A stretch of 64,000 bases of DNA from DASWJS01 sp036397035 (GCA_036397035.1 DASWJS010000031.1:143108-207107), one strand, 5' to 3'; positions 16,679-25,761 are shown, counted from the stretch's first letter. A program made the numbers and translations. Notes: generated from the sequence alone by a model not told the origin.

Positions 16679-17953
16679 TTGACCTCGAAGATCCTGGTCC
16701 TGGACCGCAGCGAAGAGCTTGCCGAGCAGGTGCGCGCCGTGATGGCGGAGGTGGACTACGCGCCGGAGGTCGTCCCGTGCACGAAGGTGGGCTCGCTCGC
16801 GCACGTCCAGGAACACGAGGGACCGTTCGCGCTCGTGCTGGCCGGGCCTTCGCTGGGAACGCGCGCGGGCCTCAAGCGGCTCGCGGCGCTCCATCGCGAG
16901 ATGGCGCACTCGGCGTTCCTGATCGCGTTCGACCACCGGCCCGACGCGAGCCTTCGCGACATCGTCCAGGTCGGCGCGATCGACCTCGTTGAGGTTCCCG
17001 CCGACGACGCGACGCTGCGTCACGCGATCCGGCGCGCGCTCGAATACGCCGAGGCGCGGCGACGCACGCAAGTCGTCCTCACGCAACCGGCGCCGGGACC
17101 CGGGCAGGAGGCGCCCACCGTGGCGCGCATCTTCACGGTGTGCTCGGCGACGGGCGGTTGCGGCAAGACGTTCTATGCGACGAACATGGCGATGTTCCTG
17201 GCGAAGAACTCCGACAAGCGCGTGGCGCTCGTGGACTTCGACCTGCAGTTCGGCGAGGTCACCACGGCGCTTCGCCTCAGCCCGACGTACACGATCGTCG
17301 ACGCGATCACGCCCGCCGGCGACGAGGAGGACGAGAACGGCGAGGGCACCGAGCTGATGGCGCACATCGAGGACTACCTGGTGCACTACGACAACTCGTT
17401 CTGGACGCTGCCGGCGCCTCGCGAGCCGTCCCAAGCCGACTACATCACGCCGATGGACGCGACCCGGGTCCTCGAAGCGCTCCGCACGCGATTCGACTAC
17501 ATCGTCGTGGACACGCCGACCGCCCTGGCGGAGACGGTGCTCGCGGCGTTCGACCTCAGCGAGCACCTGTTCGTGATGGCGACGCTGGACCTGCCGTCGG
17601 TGCGCAACCTCGGGCTGTTTCTGCAAACGCTGCAGAAGCTCCAGATCGCGTCGGACAACGTCTCCCTGATCCTGAACAAGGTCGAGAAGGACGTGGGTAT
17701 CGACGTCGGCGACATCGTCAAGCTCTTCCCGCACGGGTTCCGCTCGACGTTGCCCTACGCCAAGGAAGTTTCCCGTTCCATCAACCTCGGCAAGCCCGTG
17801 ATCGCGGGCTACCCGGAGTCGGAAGTGTCGAAGCGAATCGTTGAGGGCCTCATGCCCTTCCTGCCGGGCGACGTGCCGGTCGGAGCGATGCCTGCGCAAG
17901 GCCAGCCGGCCGCCGCGGGCGGGTTCGCCAGACTGTTCAAGCGCAAGCCGTGA
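16679..17953 (+). CDS. CpaE-like pilus assembly ATPase
   Basis: A 424-residue protein with an N-terminal receiver-like domain (about 1-125) and a ParA/MinD-type ATPase whose Walker A reads ATGGCGKTFYA near residue 160, with VALVDFDLQFGEVTTAL next. In Caulobacter CpaE places the Tad pilus at the pole; a similar positioning role is inferred. The start is TTG at 16679, 4 nt after the CpaB-like stop. An acidic insert (DEEDENGEGTE) lies in the ATPase domain. Confidence 0.85.
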   Translation: MTSKILVLDRSEELAEQVRAVMAEVDYAPEVVPCTKVGSLAHVQEHEGPFALVLAGPSLGTRAGLKRLAALHREMAHSAFLIAFDHRPDASLRDIVQVGAIDLVEVPADDATLRHAIRRALEYAEARRRTQVVLTQPAPGPGQEAPTVARIFTVCSATGGCGKTFYATNMAMFLAKNSDKRVALVDFDLQFGEVTTALRLSPTYTIVDAITPAGDEEDENGEGTELMAHIEDYLVHYDNSFWTLPAPREPSQADYITPMDATRVLEALRTRFDYIVVDTPTALAETVLAAFDLSEHLFVMATLDLPSVRNLGLFLQTLQKLQIASDNVSLILNKVEKDVGIDVGDIVKLFPHGFRSTLPYAKEVSRSINLGKPVIAGYPESEVSKRIVEGLMPFLPGDVPVGAMPAQGQPAAAGGFARLFKRKP

Positions 17954-17969
17954 TAGTGGGTGATCGCGA

Positions 17970-19415
17970 ATGAGACTGTCGGACCGACTCAAAGCCGTCG
18001 ACGACAAGAAGGCGCCGAAGACCGCGCCGAAGGCCAAGGCCGTACAGAAGGAGAAGCCGAAGACCGCGCGCCCGCGCCCGCAGAGCGACGGCGCGAGCCC
18101 GTGGAGCGACGCCAAGCGCAAGGTGCGCGAGCTCGTCCTCGGTGAAATCGGCCCGAAGCTCGCCGGCCCGAAGGCGCTCAAGGGAGAGCACCTCGAAAAA
18201 GAGGTCAAGGCGGCGCTCGACGCGATCGTGCGGCGGGAGGACGTCCGCATCTCGCCGATCGAACGCGACCGATTCGTCCGGGAGGTCATCAGCGACACGC
18301 TCGGCTACGGGCCGCTCGACGTCCCCCTCGCAGACCCGACCGTCACGGAGATCATGTGCAACTCCTGGCAGGAGGTGTGGCTGGAACGCGAGGGCGTGCT
18401 CGAGGAGACCGACCTCGCCTTCGTCGACGAGGCGCAGTACCGGCAGGTGATCGACAAGATCGTCGCGGGCGTCGGCAGGCGCGTGGACGAATCGAGCCCG
18501 ATGGTGGACGCGCGGCTGCCCAACGGCTCGCGCGTCAACGCGATCGTGCCGCCGCTGGCCATCAAGGGGCCCGTGCTCACGATCCGGAAGTTCGCGGAGG
18601 ATCCCTACACCGCGAGCGACCTGGTGAACATGGGGACGTTCTCGCTGGAGTTCGTCCACGTCCTCGAAGCGTGCGTGCGCGGCAAGCTGAACGTGCTGAT
18701 CTCCGGCGGGACCGGCACCGGCAAGACCACGCTGCTGAACGTGCTGTCGTCCTTCATCCCGACCGACGAGCGCATCATCACGATCGAAGACGCCGCCGAG
18801 CTTCAACTGCAGCAGCCGCACGTCGTGAGCCTGGAGTCGCGTCCCGCCAACGTCGAGGGCAAGGGCGCGATCGGCATTCGCGAGCTTGTTCGCAACTCGC
18901 TGCGCATGCGTCCCGACCGCATCGTCGTCGGCGAGGTGCGCGGCGCGGAGGCGCTCGACATGCTCCAGGCGATGAACACCGGCCACGAGGGCTCGCTGAC
19001 GACGGTCCACGCGAACGCCGCACGCGATGCGCTCAGCCGGCTGGAGACGATGGTGCTGATGGCCGGGTTCGATCTTCCCGTCCGCGCGATCCGCGAGCAG
19101 ATCTCCGCCGCGATCCACGTCATCATTCAGCTCGAGCGGCAGCGCGACGGGACCAGGAAGGTCGTCGCGGTGGAAGAGCTGCAGGGCATGGAGGGCGACA
19201 CGATCCTGATGCAGCCTGCGTTCCGCTTCCACTCCAAGCTGCACGACGGGAAGCAGATCGGCCACCTGGAGCCGACGGGGCTGCGCCCCAAGTTCCTGGA
19301 GCGCCTATCCGAGCACGGGATCACGTTGCCGGCAAAGGTGTTCCAGCCCTCGCCGGCGGCGCGGGCCGAGCGTGCGGCGCGCACGAGCGGCGGCGCCGGC
19401 CGGAGACGGCGATGA
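17970..19415 (+). CDS. CpaF/TadA type secretion ATPase
   Basis: A 481-residue hexameric ATPase that powers Tad pilus assembly. A basic disordered N-terminus (Lys/Pro rich, about 1-60) precedes the N-terminal domain and a RecA core: Walker A GGTGTGKTTLL near 245, Asp box RIITIEDAAEL, Walker B and His box region RPDRIVVGEVRGAEALDML, then TGHEGSLTTVHAN. ATG at 17970; the stop overlaps the tadB start (ATGA). Confidence 0.94.
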   Translation: MRLSDRLKAVDDKKAPKTAPKAKAVQKEKPKTARPRPQSDGASPWSDAKRKVRELVLGEIGPKLAGPKALKGEHLEKEVKAALDAIVRREDVRISPIERDRFVREVISDTLGYGPLDVPLADPTVTEIMCNSWQEVWLEREGVLEETDLAFVDEAQYRQVIDKIVAGVGRRVDESSPMVDARLPNGSRVNAIVPPLAIKGPVLTIRKFAEDPYTASDLVNMGTFSLEFVHVLEACVRGKLNVLISGGTGTGKTTLLNVLSSFIPTDERIITIEDAAELQLQQPHVVSLESRPANVEGKGAIGIRELVRNSLRMRPDRIVVGEVRGAEALDMLQAMNTGHEGSLTTVHANAARDALSRLETMVLMAGFDLPVRAIREQISAAIHVIIQLERQRDGTRKVVAVEELQGMEGDTILMQPAFRFHSKLHDGKQIGHLEPTGLRPKFLERLSEHGITLPAKVFQPSPAARAERAARTSGGAGRRRR

Positions 19416-20374
19416 GCACCGTCCTCGCCGCGGCCCTCGTCGGGCTCGGTCTCGCGCTGATGGTCCTGGCGATCGTGTTGCGCGCGCGCGAGCGCGAGGC
19501 GGAGCTGGCCAAGATCCTCGAGCTGCCCTACGGCGAGCAGGACGCGCACGTCGGAGAGCAGCCGGACCGCATCGCGTTCCTGGAACCCGGCGTGGCCCTC
19601 GCGCAGCGAGCATTGGAGCGCGCGAACCTCGTGCAGCGCGTCACGGAGGAGCTGCTGCGGGCGCGGCTCCCGCTGCGACCCGGCGAGTTCGTGCTGATCG
19701 CGCTGGGCAACGGCATCGTCGGCGGCATCGCGGCGTGGCTGCTGACGGGTCAGGCCCTCGTCGGCGCAATGCTCGGCGTCGCGTTCGTCGCGGGGTCGTG
19801 GTTCTTCGTCCTGTGGCGATCGAGCAAGCGGACGAGCGCGTTCGAAGCGCAATTGCCGGAGGCGCTCTCGCTCATCGCCTCGTCCCTGGAGGCCGGGCAC
19901 ACGTTCCTGCGCGCGATCGAGATGATGGTCGAGGAGAGCGCGCCGCCGCTGAACGAGGAGTTCGAGCGGGTGCTGTCCGAGACCAGGCTCGGCGACCCGC
20001 TGATCGAGGCGCTCCAGCGCATGAGCGACCGGCTCCAGGTGAAGGACTTCGCGTGGGTCGTCCAGGCCATCCGCATCCAGCAGCAGGTGGGAGGACGGCT
20101 CGCCGAGCTGCTCTTCACACTGGCAGAGTTCATGCGCGCGCGCGAGGAGATCCGCCGCGAGGTTCGGGTGCTCACCGCGGAGGGGCGCATGTCGGCGAAC
20201 GTCCTCGGCGCGCTGCCGTTTGGCGTCTTCCTGTTGCTCAAGACCGGCAACCCCGAGTACATCGACCCGCTCCTGCACCGCGACGGGGGCGGCATCTTCT
20301 TCCTGATCTACGCCGTCGTTTCGGTCGCCATCGGCATCACGATCATCCGCCGGATGGCCAAGGTCGACGTCTGA
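19412..20374 (+). CDS. tadB: TadB inner-membrane platform protein
   Basis: A 320-residue type II secretion F-domain protein. A transmembrane helix starts the protein (VLAAALVGLGLALMVLAI), a second hydrophobic pair lies near 90-132, then the cytoplasmic F domain (EALSLIASSLEAGHTFLRAI, RLGDPLIEALQRMSDR) and a C-terminal hairpin. With TadC it forms the platform turned by CpaF. The start overlaps the cpaF stop, and the stop overlaps the tadC start (TGATG). Confidence 0.92.
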   Translation: MSTVLAAALVGLGLALMVLAIVLRAREREAELAKILELPYGEQDAHVGEQPDRIAFLEPGVALAQRALERANLVQRVTEELLRARLPLRPGEFVLIALGNGIVGGIAAWLLTGQALVGAMLGVAFVAGSWFFVLWRSSKRTSAFEAQLPEALSLIASSLEAGHTFLRAIEMMVEESAPPLNEEFERVLSETRLGDPLIEALQRMSDRLQVKDFAWVVQAIRIQQQVGGRLAELLFTLAEFMRAREEIRREVRVLTAEGRMSANVLGALPFGVFLLLKTGNPEYIDPLLHRDGGGIFFLIYAVVSVAIGITIIRRMAKVDV

Positions 20375-21294
20375 TGGATCCGCTCATCGTCGTCGGAGCG
20401 GCCGTCGGGATCGCCGGCGTCGTGGTGATGGTGCGAGCCGCGAGGTCCGAGGGGATCAACGCGGCGGCGGTCCTGGCCGAGCTGGACGCGCACGCGCCGC
20501 CGGTCGACGAGTTCGAGGAGCGGCTCCAGCAACCGCTGCCGCTTCGCATCCTCAAGCCGGCCGGGACGCGGGTCGTCAACCTGCTGCGCGGCTTCCTGCC
20601 CGCCAACTACATGGAGCGGCTCCGCCACCGCCTGGTCGTGTCCGGCCTGAGCGACCGGTACGGGCCCGAGGAGTTCATGGCGTTCCACGCGCTCAGCGTC
20701 GCCGGAGGCGTCCTGGCCGGCTTGGTCGTGCCCGCGCTGCTGGGCTGGAGCACCGCGGGCATCCTTCGCGCCCTTGCGGTCACGACGGCGCTCGGGTTCG
20801 TCCTGCCGCTCAACAGCATCCTGCGAGCGAAGGAGGCCCGGCAGTTGCAAGTCCGGCGCGACCTGCCCGACATCCTCGACCTGCTGGCGATCTCGGTCGA
20901 GGCCGGGATGGGGCTGGAGGGCGCGATCGAGGTCGTGACGGACCACTTCGACAGCCCGCTGGCGCACGAACTGGGGCGAATGTTGCGTGAGATGGAATTG
21001 GGAGTTTCTCGGAGGAATGCCCTTCAGAACCTGAAGGCGCGTGTCGAAGTTCAAGAGGTGAGCAACTTCGTCCTGTCGCTCGTTCAGGCCGATGCGCTCG
21101 GCATGCCCATCGGACGAGTGTTGCGCACCCAGGCGGCCGAGATGCGCTCCAAGCGGCGCCAGTGGGCGCGCGAGCGAGCCGCGAAGCTCCCGGTGAAGAT
21201 CCTGTTCCCGCTCATGATGTTCATCCTGCCGGCGCTGTTCGCCATCGTGCTCGGCCCGGCGATCCTGTCCATCAAGGAGAACATTCTGCGATGA
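20374..21294 (+). CDS. tadC: TadC inner-membrane platform protein
   Basis: A 306-residue partner of TadB with the same F-domain layout: N-terminal helix, central hydrophobic pair (HALSVAGGVLAGLVVPALL, then AVTTALGFVLPL), DLPDILDLLAISVEAGMGLEGAIEVV, and a C-terminal helix (LPVKILFPLMMFILPALFAIV). The ATG shares one base with the tadB stop and the stop overlaps the TadE-like start. Confidence 0.92.
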   Translation: MDPLIVVGAAVGIAGVVVMVRAARSEGINAAAVLAELDAHAPPVDEFEERLQQPLPLRILKPAGTRVVNLLRGFLPANYMERLRHRLVVSGLSDRYGPEEFMAFHALSVAGGVLAGLVVPALLGWSTAGILRALAVTTALGFVLPLNSILRAKEARQLQVRRDLPDILDLLAISVEAGMGLEGAIEVVTDHFDSPLAHELGRMLREMELGVSRRNALQNLKARVEVQEVSNFVLSLVQADALGMPIGRVLRTQAAEMRSKRRQWARERAAKLPVKILFPLMMFILPALFAIVLGPAILSIKENILR

Positions 21295-21743
21295 GGCGAG
21301 CGGACGAGCGAGGCGTCGCAGCCGTCGAGTTCGCCATCATCGTGGTGCTCTTCCTCACGTTGATGTGGGGGATCCTGATCTACGGCGTGCTGCTGGCGAT
21401 GAACCACAACCTGTCCTACGCCGCGACCGAAGCCGCGCGCGCAGCGGTCGGGTACGCCGAGACGCCCGGCTCGCCCACGCGCGAAGAATTCGCGAAGGCG
21501 ACGGCCTACGACCTCATCTCGTGGGGAGACCTGCGCCAGGACTACGACGACAGCGAGACCTGGATGACGATCGACGCCGTCCAGGACGTGTGTCCGTACG
21601 ACGCGACCAAGCAGTGCATGACGGTGACGATCGAGTACGGCTACAACGACGACGACGACAAGATCGTCGCGCGACTGCTGCCCGACGCCGTCGTTCCCGA
21701 CCGGTTGCGGTCGGTGTCGACCGTGCAGGTGGTGACCACGTGA
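21291..21743 (+). CDS. TadE-like minor pilin
   Basis: A 150-residue protein beginning ADERGVAAVEFAII, the TadE signature: short basic leader, Gly and Glu+5-type motif, then one long hydrophobic helix. The rest is exported. TadE pseudopilins are processed by a prepilin peptidase and are needed for Flp pilus formation. It is coupled to tadC by ATGA and to the next gene by GTGA. Confidence 0.85.
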   Translation: MRRADERGVAAVEFAIIVVLFLTLMWGILIYGVLLAMNHNLSYAATEAARAAVGYAETPGSPTREEFAKATAYDLISWGDLRQDYDDSETWMTIDAVQDVCPYDATKQCMTVTIEYGYNDDDDKIVARLLPDAVVPDRLRSVSTVQVVTT

Positions 21744-23515
21744 GACGCGCGTTGCGGGCAGACGACGGCGTCGTCTCCCCGATCGCGGCTGCGGCGATGG
21801 TCCTGGTGCTGTCGTCGGCTGCGCTTGCGATCGACTACGGCCGTACGACCGACCGCTTTCGCGACCTGCAAGGCGTGACCGACGTGGCCGCGATGGACGC
21901 CGTGCGCGTGCTCGGCGACCTCTACGTTCCCGGCTCGAACGCGTCGATGCTGCACGACGAGGCCGAAGCCCTGGCGCTGCAATCGGCGGAGGAGAACGGG
22001 TTCATCCTGGACCCGAGCCACCCCGACTACGACACCGACTCCAACCAGACGCTCGACTTGGACGTGGGTCTGGTGGACTGGGCGACGTACGAGTTCACCG
22101 CCTACGACGACCTTCCGCCGGGGTTCGACCCGGAGGACCTCAACGCCGTCCGCGTCGCGACGTCGAGCCGCACGCGCAGCTTCTTCGTGCCGCTGCCGAA
22201 CGACCCGACCGACTTCGAGGTCTCTTCGATCGCCGCGCTGGAGGAGAAGGCGGCGTTGCGAATCGGGTCCTCGCTCGCACGCTACGACTCGACCGACACC
22301 GCGCTGGAGCTGATCGTCGAGGAAGTGACCGGGTTCCACCTCGGCGCGTCGGCCGGCTACGACGCGCTCGCGGCGGCGAGCGTGTCGCTCGGGGACATCT
22401 GGGCCGAGCTGGCGCTCGGTTCGTCCGAGGAGATCCTGAACGGATCGGTGACGGCGGCCGACGTGGTCTCGGCGACCGCGTCGGCGTTGAACCAGAAGGG
22501 GGACCCGTCTTCGGTGGCGGCTGCGGCGTTGCTGGCCTCGGGCAGCTCGTCCATGGACAGCAGCGCGACGGTGACGTTCGGCGAAATGTTCGGCCTGTCG
22601 GCGGGCAACCCCGGGTCGGTGGCCGACATGGAGGTCAACATCGCCGATCTGCTCGGCCTGACGGCGATGGTCGCCAACGGCGACAACCTGCTCTCCGTCG
22701 CGATCCCCATCGTCGTTCCCGGTGTGTCGAACGTGACGATGAAGATGGGGGTGATCGAGCCGCCGCGCGAAGCCGTCGGGCGCGTGCAGTTCGTGAACGG
22801 CGAGTGGGTGACGCGCGCCGAGACGGCGCAGGTGAAGTTCGAGGTCGACTTCACCTTCGTCGATGGGTTCACGCTCGCCGGGAACACCTTCGACGTGACC
22901 GTCCCGATCTACTTCCGTGTGAGCAGCGCGAGCGCCGACCTGATCGACATGGAGTGCCAGGACCCGCTGGAGGACACGCCGGTCACGATCCGGGCGACCA
23001 CGTCGCCGGTCGATGCGTTCGTCGGGAAGCCGTCCGCGCCGTCGCAGTTCACGACCGAGGCAAGCGGATCGGTGAGCTATGCGGTCCTGTTCACCAACGG
23101 CAGCGGGACCTTCATGGCGACCGCGCACTCGGAGTACACGATCCCGAGCGAAACGACCGAGGACCTTGTGTTCATCGGCCCGTTCGACGTGCCGCCCACG
23201 CCCGAGACGCGTCCGCCGCAGACCGTGGGCGAGTTTTACCCGAACCTCGACCAACTGAAGGCCGACGTCGAGGTCGAGCTGACCGCCCCGTTCCCGCTGC
23301 TCGACGCCGTCCGGCAGGCCGCCGAGGATTCGCTGAAGGCGCTCGTCGAGACCGCGATCACGCTCACCGAGGACACGGTCCTGCCGAAAATACTCGACTC
23401 GCCGTTGGGCATCATGCTCGGCGGCGCGGACGTGCTCAACATCCGCGCCGGCGCGCTTCCGCTGGACTGTCACAGCCGCGTCCTGCTGGGCTCGGCGTTG
23501 ACGCAGTACCCGTAG
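21740..23515 (+). CDS. TadG-like large surface protein of the pilus locus
   Basis: A 591-residue protein with a TadE/TadG-type N-terminus (DDGVVSPIAAAAMVLVLSSAALAIDYGR), one transmembrane helix and a long exported region rich in Asp, Ser, Thr and Val. Family members usually act as minor pilins or adhesins. The central part has repeated hydrophobic-polar stretches typical of beta-rich modules. GTG start overlaps the TadE stop. It ends the operon, 58 nt before a strong hairpin. No Flp major pilin or prepilin peptidase is encoded in the locus. Confidence 0.75.
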   Translation: MRRALRADDGVVSPIAAAAMVLVLSSAALAIDYGRTTDRFRDLQGVTDVAAMDAVRVLGDLYVPGSNASMLHDEAEALALQSAEENGFILDPSHPDYDTDSNQTLDLDVGLVDWATYEFTAYDDLPPGFDPEDLNAVRVATSSRTRSFFVPLPNDPTDFEVSSIAALEEKAALRIGSSLARYDSTDTALELIVEEVTGFHLGASAGYDALAAASVSLGDIWAELALGSSEEILNGSVTAADVVSATASALNQKGDPSSVAAAALLASGSSSMDSSATVTFGEMFGLSAGNPGSVADMEVNIADLLGLTAMVANGDNLLSVAIPIVVPGVSNVTMKMGVIEPPREAVGRVQFVNGEWVTRAETAQVKFEVDFTFVDGFTLAGNTFDVTVPIYFRVSSASADLIDMECQDPLEDTPVTIRATTSPVDAFVGKPSAPSQFTTEASGSVSYAVLFTNGSGTFMATAHSEYTIPSETTEDLVFIGPFDVPPTPETRPPQTVGEFYPNLDQLKADVEVELTAPFPLLDAVRQAAEDSLKALVETAITLTEDTVLPKILDSPLGIMLGGADVLNIRAGALPLDCHSRVLLGSALTQYP

Positions 23516-23573
23516 GGACGGCCCACGAAACTCATTCCCTTTCGGGGGAACAGACTTGCCTGCCGAACCCACC

Positions 23574-23618
23574 GGAAACGCCGAGCCGGTCCGTCGTGGA
23601 CCGGCTCGTTAGCGTTCC
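23574..23618 (+). terminator. Terminator-like hairpin after the Tad operon
   Basis: A perfect 11-bp stem (23582-23592 with 23598-23608) closes a GTCGT loop. Outside a TTA bulge it is extended by GGAAACGC pairing with GCGTTCC (one bulged A). It lies just past the last tad gene. A smaller hairpin with a TTTC-type loop precedes it near 23534-23550. Confidence 0.65.
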
Positions 23619-23800
23619 TACCTTCTGAGGGCTGGGCCTGCCCTCTCGCGGCGGTACGTCATTACATACGGGCGAGCCCGGGCCCTCTTACGCGATCGGT
23701 CGTGCGTTCGGTATCTTTCATGACGATCGGTCAGCAAAGGTTCGCATCGGGCGAGCAGGAGTCGCCGAGCGTGCGGCGAAGTCTCGCCTCGGGAGAAGGT

Positions 23801-24769
23801 ATGGCGACTCAACCCATCACCGCCTCGGAACTCGAGGCCGAGTACCTCACGACCTTCCGCCAGCTTCGCGGATGGTTTGTCGGTCGCGGCATCGGGCGGG
23901 AAGAAGCGGCCGACCTTGCCCAGGACACGATCGCCCGCGCGCTGCTGCACGTGCGCCGCCGAGGGCCCGGGAGCCACGAGACGTTGTGGCCCCTGCTGAT
24001 GAAGATCGCCTCCAACCTGTTGGTCGATCGCTTCCGATCGAGCGCACCCCGCGTCGTGTCGCTCGCGGCGGCCGAGGGGTTCGCGGTGGTGCCCGACGAC
24101 CCCGAGTCCGAGGTCGCGCGCGCGCAGAGCGCCGGAGTCGTGCGCGAGGCGCTGGAGCGGCTCCCCGACCGGCAGCGCGAGGCGCTGCAGATGACCTTGG
24201 AGGGCAAGTCGGCCGGCGAGATCGGTCGCGCGCTCGGTTTGCAGGCGAACGCGGTCCACGCGTTGCTGTTCCGCGCTCGCAAAGGCTTGGCCTCGATGCT
24301 ACGCAGCCAGGCGACGTGGCTCCTGGGTGTGGCCACGTTGCTGGCCGTGCGCGTGCGCATGGCTGCGCGCCGCGTGTCGGGCACGTGGCGGATGCTCGAC
24401 CCGGCAAGCGCACCCGTCGCGCTGATCGTCGTCGCGATGCTCACCCCCCCGGTCGCCGGAGCGGTGGGCGGGCAGTCGCGAGCGGCGGTCGTTCGCTCCC
24501 AAGACGACGCCTCGCGCGTCGCCGCGCGCGCGGCCGACGCCGGGATCCACGACCGCGCCGGTCGCGCGCCGGACGGCGGGCCCGGCGAGCCGTCGATCCA
24601 CGTGTCGAACAGGATCAAAGACCCCGTGACGCAAGAGGAGCACGCGTTCGGCGTCCGGATATGGAAGGAAGAAGGCGGCTCGGGCGACGAAGACGAGGGC
24701 GTCGTCGGCGGGATCGTTCGGGACGCGATCACGACCGTGTGCGCGGTCGGGGGTGAGGACGCGTGCTGA
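23801..24769 (+). CDS. ECF-type sigma factor with C-terminal membrane anchor
   Basis: A 322-residue protein. Residues 14-80 fit sigma region 2 (EEAADLAQDTIARALLHV, LMKIASNLLVDRFRS) and 113-165 fit region 4 (ALERLPDRQREALQMTLEG, IGRALGLQANAVHALLFRARK). Instead of ending there, as ECF factors usually do, it continues with a hydrophobic segment (about 202-222, VALIVVAMLTPPVAGAVGG) and a 100-residue polar tail, probably extracytoplasmic, rich in Arg, Asp and Gly. It may be a membrane-tethered sigma factor. ATG at 23801 follows GGAGAAGG. The stop overlaps the next small gene. Confidence 0.75.
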   Translation: MATQPITASELEAEYLTTFRQLRGWFVGRGIGREEAADLAQDTIARALLHVRRRGPGSHETLWPLLMKIASNLLVDRFRSSAPRVVSLAAAEGFAVVPDDPESEVARAQSAGVVREALERLPDRQREALQMTLEGKSAGEIGRALGLQANAVHALLFRARKGLASMLRSQATWLLGVATLLAVRVRMAARRVSGTWRMLDPASAPVALIVVAMLTPPVAGAVGGQSRAAVVRSQDDASRVAARAADAGIHDRAGRAPDGGPGEPSIHVSNRIKDPVTQEEHAFGVRIWKEEGGSGDEDEGVVGGIVRDAITTVCAVGGEDAC

Positions 24770-24939
24770 AGCGGCTGCGTTCCAAGCGGCTGCTCGCCGC
24801 GGTCGTCCTGGCGGGCGTCACGGTGGCGCCGCTCGCGGCGGGCGCCGACCCGCGCCGCACGCTGACCCCGGGCAACCGCCTGTGCACCCAGGTCTACGCG
24901 GACAACGTCTCCGCGACCCTGTGCGTCCCGGTCCCCTAA
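24763..24939 (+). CDS. Small secreted protein, 58 residues
   Basis: A short gene whose GTG overlaps the end of the sigma-factor gene by 7 nt. The product has a basic N-terminus, a hydrophobic signal segment (LLAAVVLAGVTVAPLAA), a likely cleavage at AAGA-DP, and a mature part of about 31 residues with two cysteines (RLCTQVY and ATLCVPVP) that could form one disulfide. No family is recognised. Tight coupling suggests it works with the sigma factor, perhaps as a signal or target. That is inference. Confidence 0.55.
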   Translation: MLKRLRSKRLLAAVVLAGVTVAPLAAGADPRRTLTPGNRLCTQVYADNVSATLCVPVP

Positions 24940-24942
24940 CCC

Positions 24943-25024
24943 AAGGGCGTCCGGTTCTGTTCCGATACCTCATTTGTCGCGTATACGGAACGGATGAGGT
25001 ATCGGAAGCAGGGTTCGCGCCCTT
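24943..25024. repeat. 82-bp imperfect palindrome between convergent genes
   Basis: The palindrome is centred between 24983 and 24984 on CGTATACG. Perfect 14-bp arms lie at 24960-24973 and 24994-25007, and perfect 7-bp outer arms (AAGGGCG/CGCCCTT) at 24943-24949 and 25018-25024. It fills the gap between the small secreted protein gene and the cobS stop. It may be a bidirectional terminator or a remnant of a small palindromic element. Confidence 0.8.
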
Positions 25025-25761
25025 CATGACCACGCCCAGACGGGCTCGAGGCTCGCGGCGGCGAGCAGGATGCCGACCTCGGCGAGCTGCTCGGCGGCGC
25101 CCAGCACGTCGCCCGTCTGACCGCCGATCTTCTTGCGCGCGAGCCGGGCGACGACGGCCGCGGCGAGCACGGTGACGGCCGCGGCCACCGCCGCCCACCG
25201 CAGCCCGGCGGCGCACGCGACCGCGACGCCGATCCCACCCGCGACCGCCGCCCGCGATCGCGTGGCGGCGAGCGCGTACGCCGAGCCGATCCCGCCCGCT
25301 CCGGCCGGAGGCAGCGCCCACATGAGCGCCACCGAGCCCGCGCGCGCGAGCGCGTGCGCGACGGGAAGCGCGACCATCGCGTTCCGAGGCGAGAGCGCCG
25401 CGAGGGCGGCGGCACGAACGCCGATCGACAGCACGAGCGCGAGGACGCCGTAGGTGCCGTGCCGCGGGTCTTTCATGATCTCCAGCGTTCGCCCGCGATC
25501 CGCTCCCGCGCCGAAGGCGTCGGCGACGTCGGCGAGACCGTCTTCGTGCAGCGCGCCGGTAAGGAGCACGCCGGCCGCGATCGCGAGCAGCGCTGCGACG
25601 AGCGACGAGAGCAGGAGGTCCAGCGCGACGAAGACGCCCGCGACCGCCAGGCCAACGAGCGCTCCCACGACGGGGATCCACACGGTCGCGCGCGCGGTGT
25701 CCTCGCCCGCGCGCGTGGGGACGCGCGTCAGCAGCGAGACGGCCCCGAGGAAGCCGCCCAC
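25024..25761 (-). CDS. cobS: Adenosylcobinamide-GDP ribazoletransferase CobS
   Basis: CobS joins alpha-ribazole to adenosylcobinamide-GDP, the last step of cobalamin assembly, at the membrane. The 245-residue protein has several hydrophobic helices and the family motifs LTRVPT, GALHEDGLADVADAF and MKDPRHGTYG. GTG at 25761 is chosen: it lies 1 nt after the cobT stop and removes an extension inside cobT that an upstream start at 25794 would add. It is the last gene of the cobalamin operon, and its stop abuts the long palindrome. Confidence 0.92.
   Translation of the reverse strand: MGGFLGAVSLLTRVPTRAGEDTARATVWIPVVGALVGLAVAGVFVALDLLLSSLVAALLAIAAGVLLTGALHEDGLADVADAFGAGADRGRTLEIMKDPRHGTYGVLALVLSIGVRAAALAALSPRNAMVALPVAHALARAGSVALMWALPPAGAGGIGSAYALAATRSRAAVAGGIGVAVACAAGLRWAAVAAAVTVLAAAVVARLARKKIGGQTGDVLGAAEQLAEVGILLAAASLEPVWAWS

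Noticed and set aside
16014..16682. Open frame starting after AGGAGG with GTG, overlapping the CpaB-like gene
   Set aside because: It runs through the CpaB-like gene in another frame and has a low-complexity Arg-rich product, so it is a shadow despite the good ribosome-site-like sequence.
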